The position numbers and the translations under genes are program-made. Below the pieces are notes generated by a model. It saw only the letters and a list, made by a program, of their open reading frames with translations. It was not told the origin of the DNA and made no database searches. Below, piece after piece: positions 5,590 to 8,607 of a stretch of DNA of 8,607 nucleotides (the first letter of the stretch is position 1; each line of letters begins with the position of its first letter). Source of the stretch: UBA5794 sp965368815 (GTDB taxonomy: Bacteria; Actinomycetota; Acidimicrobiia; Spongiisociales; UBA5794). The DNA lies in NCBI GenBank assembly GCA_965368815.1, contig CBDUOH010000082.1, forward strand, positions 1 to 8,607, read 5' to 3'.

Positions 5590-7137
5590 TCAGGACGCGG
5601 TCTTCGTCCTGTTCACAAGCTCTTCCTGGAGATCGCGCACCGCAGTCGTCACCGATACGTGGTACCGGTGCGGGTTGACGAGCCTGCGGACGCCGATGTC
5701 GAGGCGACCGAGATCGGCATCCCGACGGCTGCGCATCACGTCGAGAGGCTCCTGCTCTCTCGATCGCCGGCCATCAGAGAACACGGTCGAATGCAACTGC
5801 TCGACGTCTGAGGTTTCATCGGGATCGAGGGTCCTTGTGACGGTCGGTCTGTGTGGGTGGTGGACGTCGAGCGATTCGCCTGCGGCAATCATCTCATCCT
5901 CACCCGACACCACATCAGCGGTTGCAAGGCCACGTTTGTCGTAGACACGCCACAGGTTCTTGCGTCCGGGTATCGGCATCTTCCCCGGTGTGTCGGAGAT
6001 CTTGATGGCAGGGGTCCAGCCATCGTTCTCGATGGCGACCAGCTTGAACACACCCCCGAGGGCGGAGTGACCGTGCGAGGAGATGAGACGGCTCCCCACG
6101 CCGTACATCAACCGGGAAACGACCTGTGCCGGGTCGAGGCCGTACTCGGGTGCTTCCTGTTGGATCTGCTCCCTGATCTGCCACATCGCGAGCTCGTCGA
6201 GATCCGATGACAGCACGATTGCCACATCGTCGAATCCGGCGTCGTCGAGCATCTGTGCTGACCGGACGGCAAGGTGGGCGAGATCTCCCGAGTCGAGCCG
6301 GATACCAAGCGGTTCATGACCGCTCGCCCGGAGCTCCTGAAAGACCGTGATCGCGTTCGGGATTCCAGACGTCAACGTGTTGATGGTGTCGACCAACAGC
6401 AGGCATTCATCGGGGTACGCGTCGGCATAGGCACGGAACGCAGCGAGCTCTCCCCCGCCAAGTGCCATGAACAACTGCACCATCGAGTGGGCGTGCGTCC
6501 CCGAGGGGTCGGACCCGAGGGCGTGCGAGACGCCGACGTTCGAGCTCCCATGAGCGCCACCGATGAGTGCGGCGCGGGTCCCCGCATTCGCCCCGACATC
6601 GGGCCCTCGCCGCATTCCGAACTCGAGCACCTGCCCACCACGCGCCTGATCGACGACCCGTGATGCCTTGGTGGCGATCAGCGTCTGGTAGTTCAGGTGG
6701 TTGAGCAGCGACGTCTCCACGATCTGGGCCATGGCAAGCGGGCCCTCGACAATCGCTATCGGTTCATAGGCGTGCACGACCCTGCCCTCGTCGATGGCGC
6801 GCACGGTGAGACCGTCGAACCGTCCAGCACCGGCAAGCCAACCGAGGAACCCGTCGTCAAAGCGTTGATTGCCTGCCGCGTTCCTCTGGGACCGCAACGC
6901 GTCGATCTCTTCCTGGGTGATCCGGGTCTGTTCGAGCCAATCGAGGAGCCAGCCGAGCCCGGCAGTGATGGCATAGCCGGCCTGGTGCTCGCCGTAGTCG
7001 GGGTACTGACGGAAGAAGTAGTCGAACTGGGCGGTCGTATCGGCGAGTCCCTGTTTCCAGTACAGCTGGGCCATCGAGAGCTGGTACTGGTCCGTGAACA
7101 AGAACCCCTCCATCAGGTCGCTGTCAGGTCGACTCAT
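5590..7137 (-). CDS. Nicotinate phosphoribosyltransferase
   Basis: This enzyme joins nicotinate to PRPP, with ATP hydrolysis, to make nicotinate mononucleotide for NAD synthesis. It uses the product of PncA, encoded convergently. The 515-residue length fits the longer bacterial/eukaryotic-like NaPRTases better than the ~400-residue enterobacterial PncB. Seen in order are TDQYQLSMAQLYW (15-27), the FRQYPDYGEHQAGYAITAGL strand region, and the EFGMRRG motif (172-178). GTHAHSMVQLF (213-223) carries the histidine region phosphorylated in the family. Next come VDTINTLTSGIPNAI, the phosphate-binding LDSGDLAHLA (281-290), YGVGSRL, and GGVFKLV. SDTPGKMPIPGRKNLWRVYD (381-400) closes the core. ATG 7137 is preferred. 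A second in-frame ATG at 7113 lacks an upstream binding site. The start is 19 bases after the fumC stop, so the two genes are probably co-transcribed with fumC first. Confidence 0.95.
   Translation of the reverse strand: MSRPDSDLMEGFLFTDQYQLSMAQLYWKQGLADTTAQFDYFFRQYPDYGEHQAGYAITAGLGWLLDWLEQTRITQEEIDALRSQRNAAGNQRFDDGFLGWLAGAGRFDGLTVRAIDEGRVVHAYEPIAIVEGPLAMAQIVETSLLNHLNYQTLIATKASRVVDQARGGQVLEFGMRRGPDVGANAGTRAALIGGAHGSSNVGVSHALGSDPSGTHAHSMVQLFMALGGGELAAFRAYADAYPDECLLLVDTINTLTSGIPNAITVFQELRASGHEPLGIRLDSGDLAHLAVRSAQMLDDAGFDDVAIVLSSDLDELAMWQIREQIQQEAPEYGLDPAQVVSRLMYGVGSRLISSHGHSALGGVFKLVAIENDGWTPAIKISDTPGKMPIPGRKNLWRVYDKRGLATADVVSGEDEMIAAGESLDVHHPHRPTVTRTLDPDETSDVEQLHSTVFSDGRRSREQEPLDVMRSRRDADLGRLDIGVRRLVNPHRYHVSVTTAVRDLQEELVNRTKTAS
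5591..5611 (+). terminator. Possible hairpin at the pncA / NaPRTase convergence
   Basis: CAGGACG and CGTCCTG form a perfect 7-bp stem with a 7-base loop, starting 21 bases after the pncA stop. No T-run follows. It overlaps the last codons of the convergent NaPRTase gene, so coding constraint could explain part of it. It is a weak terminator candidate for the plus-strand transcript. Confidence 0.3.
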
Positions 7138-7156
7138 CTCTCGTCGTCACCAGCGA

Positions 7157-8545
7157 TCAGCTGGCGACGCCGCCTTCCGTCATCGGACGCAGATTGAGTG
7201 CCGAGTTGAGCTCATCCTCTGGCAGAACACCCAGTTCGAGAGCGACCTCACGCACACCCCGTCCCTCGGCAAAAGCCTTCTTGGCCACCTCAGCCGACTT
7301 GTCGTACCCGATGAGGGGCACCAGCGCCGTGATGATGATCACGTTCTGCTCAAGGAGCCATTGGGCTCGCTCGGCATCTGCCACGATGCCGTCGACCATC
7401 TTGTCGCGCATCACGTCGGCCGCGTTGGCGAGCAGATCGATGGACTCGAGGAGGTTGTGAGCCATCATCGGCATCATCACGTTCAGCTCGAAGTTGCCGT
7501 TCGCCCCACCCCACGTGATGGCGGCATCGTTGCCGATCACGTGACTCGACACCTGCATCATCATCTCCGAGATCACCGGGTTGACCTTGCCGGGCATGAT
7601 CGACGAGCCGGGTTGGAGTGACGGCAGCGTGATCTCGGCGATACCCGTCCGGGGTCCCGATGCGAGCCACCGTAGGTCATTCGCGATCTTGAACAGCGAC
7701 ACGGCAACCGTCTTGAGTGCACCGGATGCGCTGACGACTGCGTCCTTCGAGGACTGAGCCTCGAAGTGATCCTCAGCCTCCACGAACGGATAGCCGGTGC
7801 GCTTCGCCATCTCGGCGATGGTGCCGGACGCGAACCCCTCAGGAGCGTTGATCCCGGTACCGACCGCGGTACCACCGAGCGCCAATTCGCAGAGCTCCGG
7901 CAGCTTGGCCCGGACACGCTCGGCGCCCTTGCGGACCTGGGTCGCATAGCCACCGAATTCCTGCCCCAGACGCACAGGCGTTGCATCCATGAGGTGGGTC
8001 CTGCCCGATTTGAGGACGTCATCGAATTCGACCGCTTTGGCGGCGAGTGCATCGCCGAGGGCGTCGAGCGCGGGAAGCAGGTTCTGCTCGATACCCGCCA
8101 CTGCTGCCATGTGGATCGCTGTCGGAATGGAATCGTTCGATGACTGACTTGCATTGACGTGGTCGTTGGGATGCACCAGCTTGGACCCCAGATCGCCGCC
8201 AAGAATCTCGGTCGCCCGGTTTGCGATCACTTCGTTGGCGTTCATGTTCGTCGAGGTCCCGGATCCCGTCTGGAAGATGTCGAGCACGAAGTGTTCGTCG
8301 AGATCACCGGCGATGACCTCCTGGGCGGCCTTCTGGATCGCATCGGCAGTCGTCGCATCGATCACGCCGAGCTTCAGATTGGTGTCCGCCGCCGATGCCT
8401 TCAGGACGCCCATGGCCCAGATGAACGTCCTCCCGAATCGAAGGTTTGAAATCGGAAAGTTGTCGACTGCCCGCTGCGTCGAGGCTCCGTAGTAGGCGCC
8501 GTCGGGTACAGGTACCTCACCCATCGAATCCCGTTCGATCCGCAT
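7157..8545 (-). CDS. fumC: Class II fumarate hydratase FumC
   Basis: FumC interconverts fumarate and L-malate in the TCA cycle as a homotetramer and needs no Fe-S cluster. Numbering from ATG 8545 gives 462 residues, close to E. coli FumC (467). Visible motifs are QTGSGTSTNMNANEV (92-106), HPNDHVNASQSSND (125-138), GRTHLMDATPVRLGQEF (181-197) and the signature GSSIMPGKVNP (313-323). His184 in GRTHLMDATP supports fumarase over aspartate ammonia-lyase, which usually has Gln there. The GSSIMPGK loop carries the catalytic Ser and substrate-binding Lys and Asn. ATG 8545 has GAGGAG five bases upstream. An adjacent GTG at 8548 is too close to it. It is the first gene of a probable fumC-NaPRTase operon. 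Confidence 0.97.
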   Translation of the reverse strand: MRIERDSMGEVPVPDGAYYGASTQRAVDNFPISNLRFGRTFIWAMGVLKASAADTNLKLGVIDATTADAIQKAAQEVIAGDLDEHFVLDIFQTGSGTSTNMNANEVIANRATEILGGDLGSKLVHPNDHVNASQSSNDSIPTAIHMAAVAGIEQNLLPALDALGDALAAKAVEFDDVLKSGRTHLMDATPVRLGQEFGGYATQVRKGAERVRAKLPELCELALGGTAVGTGINAPEGFASGTIAEMAKRTGYPFVEAEDHFEAQSSKDAVVSASGALKTVAVSLFKIANDLRWLASGPRTGIAEITLPSLQPGSSIMPGKVNPVISEMMMQVSSHVIGNDAAITWGGANGNFELNVMMPMMAHNLLESIDLLANAADVMRDKMVDGIVADAERAQWLLEQNVIIITALVPLIGYDKSAEVAKKAFAEGRGVREVALELGVLPEDELNSALNLRPMTEGGVAS

Positions 8546-8550
8546 CACTT

Positions 8551-8556
8551 CTCCTC
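8551..8556 (-). promoter_or_regulatory. Ribosome binding site of fumC
   Basis: Read on the minus strand this is GAGGAG, with five bases to ATG 8545 and only two to the GTG at 8548. The spacing decides for the ATG. Confidence 0.8.
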
Positions 8557-8563
8557 AGTAGGT

Positions 8564-8588
8564 GCCGTCATCAAACGATAGTGACGGC
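8564..8588 (-). promoter_or_regulatory. fumC promoter region with 7-bp inverted repeat
   Basis: GCCGTCA (8564-8570) and TGACGGC (8582-8588) are exact reverse complements with an 11-base spacer. On the minus strand the spacer contains TATCGT (8580-8575), a plausible TANNNT -10 box. Transcription would then start near 8568, leaving a leader of about 23 bases with GAGGAG. One arm would sit just upstream of the -10 and the other on the start point, a geometry suited to a repressor. No convincing -35 box is seen before the window ends, so the promoter call is tentative. Confidence 0.38.
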
Positions 8589-8607
8589 TCGGCACGGACA
8601 GTTCACC

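Noticed and set aside
6697..7197. 166-codon plus-strand frame opposite the NaPRTase N-terminus
   Set aside because: Its translation mirrors conserved NaPRTase codons and shows no domain of its own. It also runs through the fumC-NaPRTase junction.
1..8607. Defence system, prophage, CRISPR or other novel gene system
   Set aside because: Every substantial gene belongs to a recognisable metabolic or redox family. There are no repeat arrays, transposase, integrase or attachment-like repeats.

Overview
The window reads as a GC-rich, densely coding bacterial chromosome segment, most likely from an actinobacterium. An Acidimicrobiia-like lineage is my guess from overall protein style, not something the sequence proves. 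Pointers are an LLM-type (F420-class) oxidoreductase, a SufU-type (not SufA/E) Suf system, GTG starts with 4-base GTGA overlaps, and a -10 box six bases before an ATG (leaderless arrangement). I see no mobile element, CRISPR array, tRNA or rRNA.

Layout, left to right. (1) 1-2335, plus strand: a tight run of four genes. It holds the 3' end of a DsbB/BdbC-like membrane protein, a membrane-anchored thioredoxin-fold protein with a CSHC active site, a metallo-beta-lactamase-fold hydrolase, and a luciferase-like oxidoreductase. Junctions are an ATGA overlap, a TAGTG overlap and a 12-base gap. (2) 2336-2478: a short non-coding gap holding the likely sufC promoter. (3) 2485-5570, plus strand: sufC-sufS-sufU followed by a nicotinamidase (pncA). 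sufC/sufS and sufU/pncA overlap by GTGA, and a 64-base gap with a strong palindrome separates sufS from sufU. (4) 5590-8545, minus strand: nicotinate phosphoribosyltransferase, preceded in its own operon by class II fumarase (fumC, transcribed first). A promoter-like region with an inverted repeat lies upstream of fumC at the right edge.

How the genes work together. The first block looks like an envelope thiol-oxidation pair (BdbC-like quinone-linked oxidase plus thioredoxin-fold partner), co-transcribed with two enzymes of unknown substrate. The second makes Fe-S clusters: SufS mobilises sulfur, SufU relays it, and SufC powers a SufBCD scaffold whose other subunits are not in the window. PncA and the convergent NaPRTase are consecutive steps of NAD salvage (nicotinamide to nicotinate to nicotinate mononucleotide). 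FumC is the Fe-S-free fumarase of the TCA cycle.

Most of this is ordinary core metabolism and I did not find a convincing new system. The points worth a second look are the suf operon that lacks sufB/sufD and carries pncA, the palindrome between sufS and sufU, the leaderless sufC promoter, and the BdbC/CSHC-thioredoxin pair.
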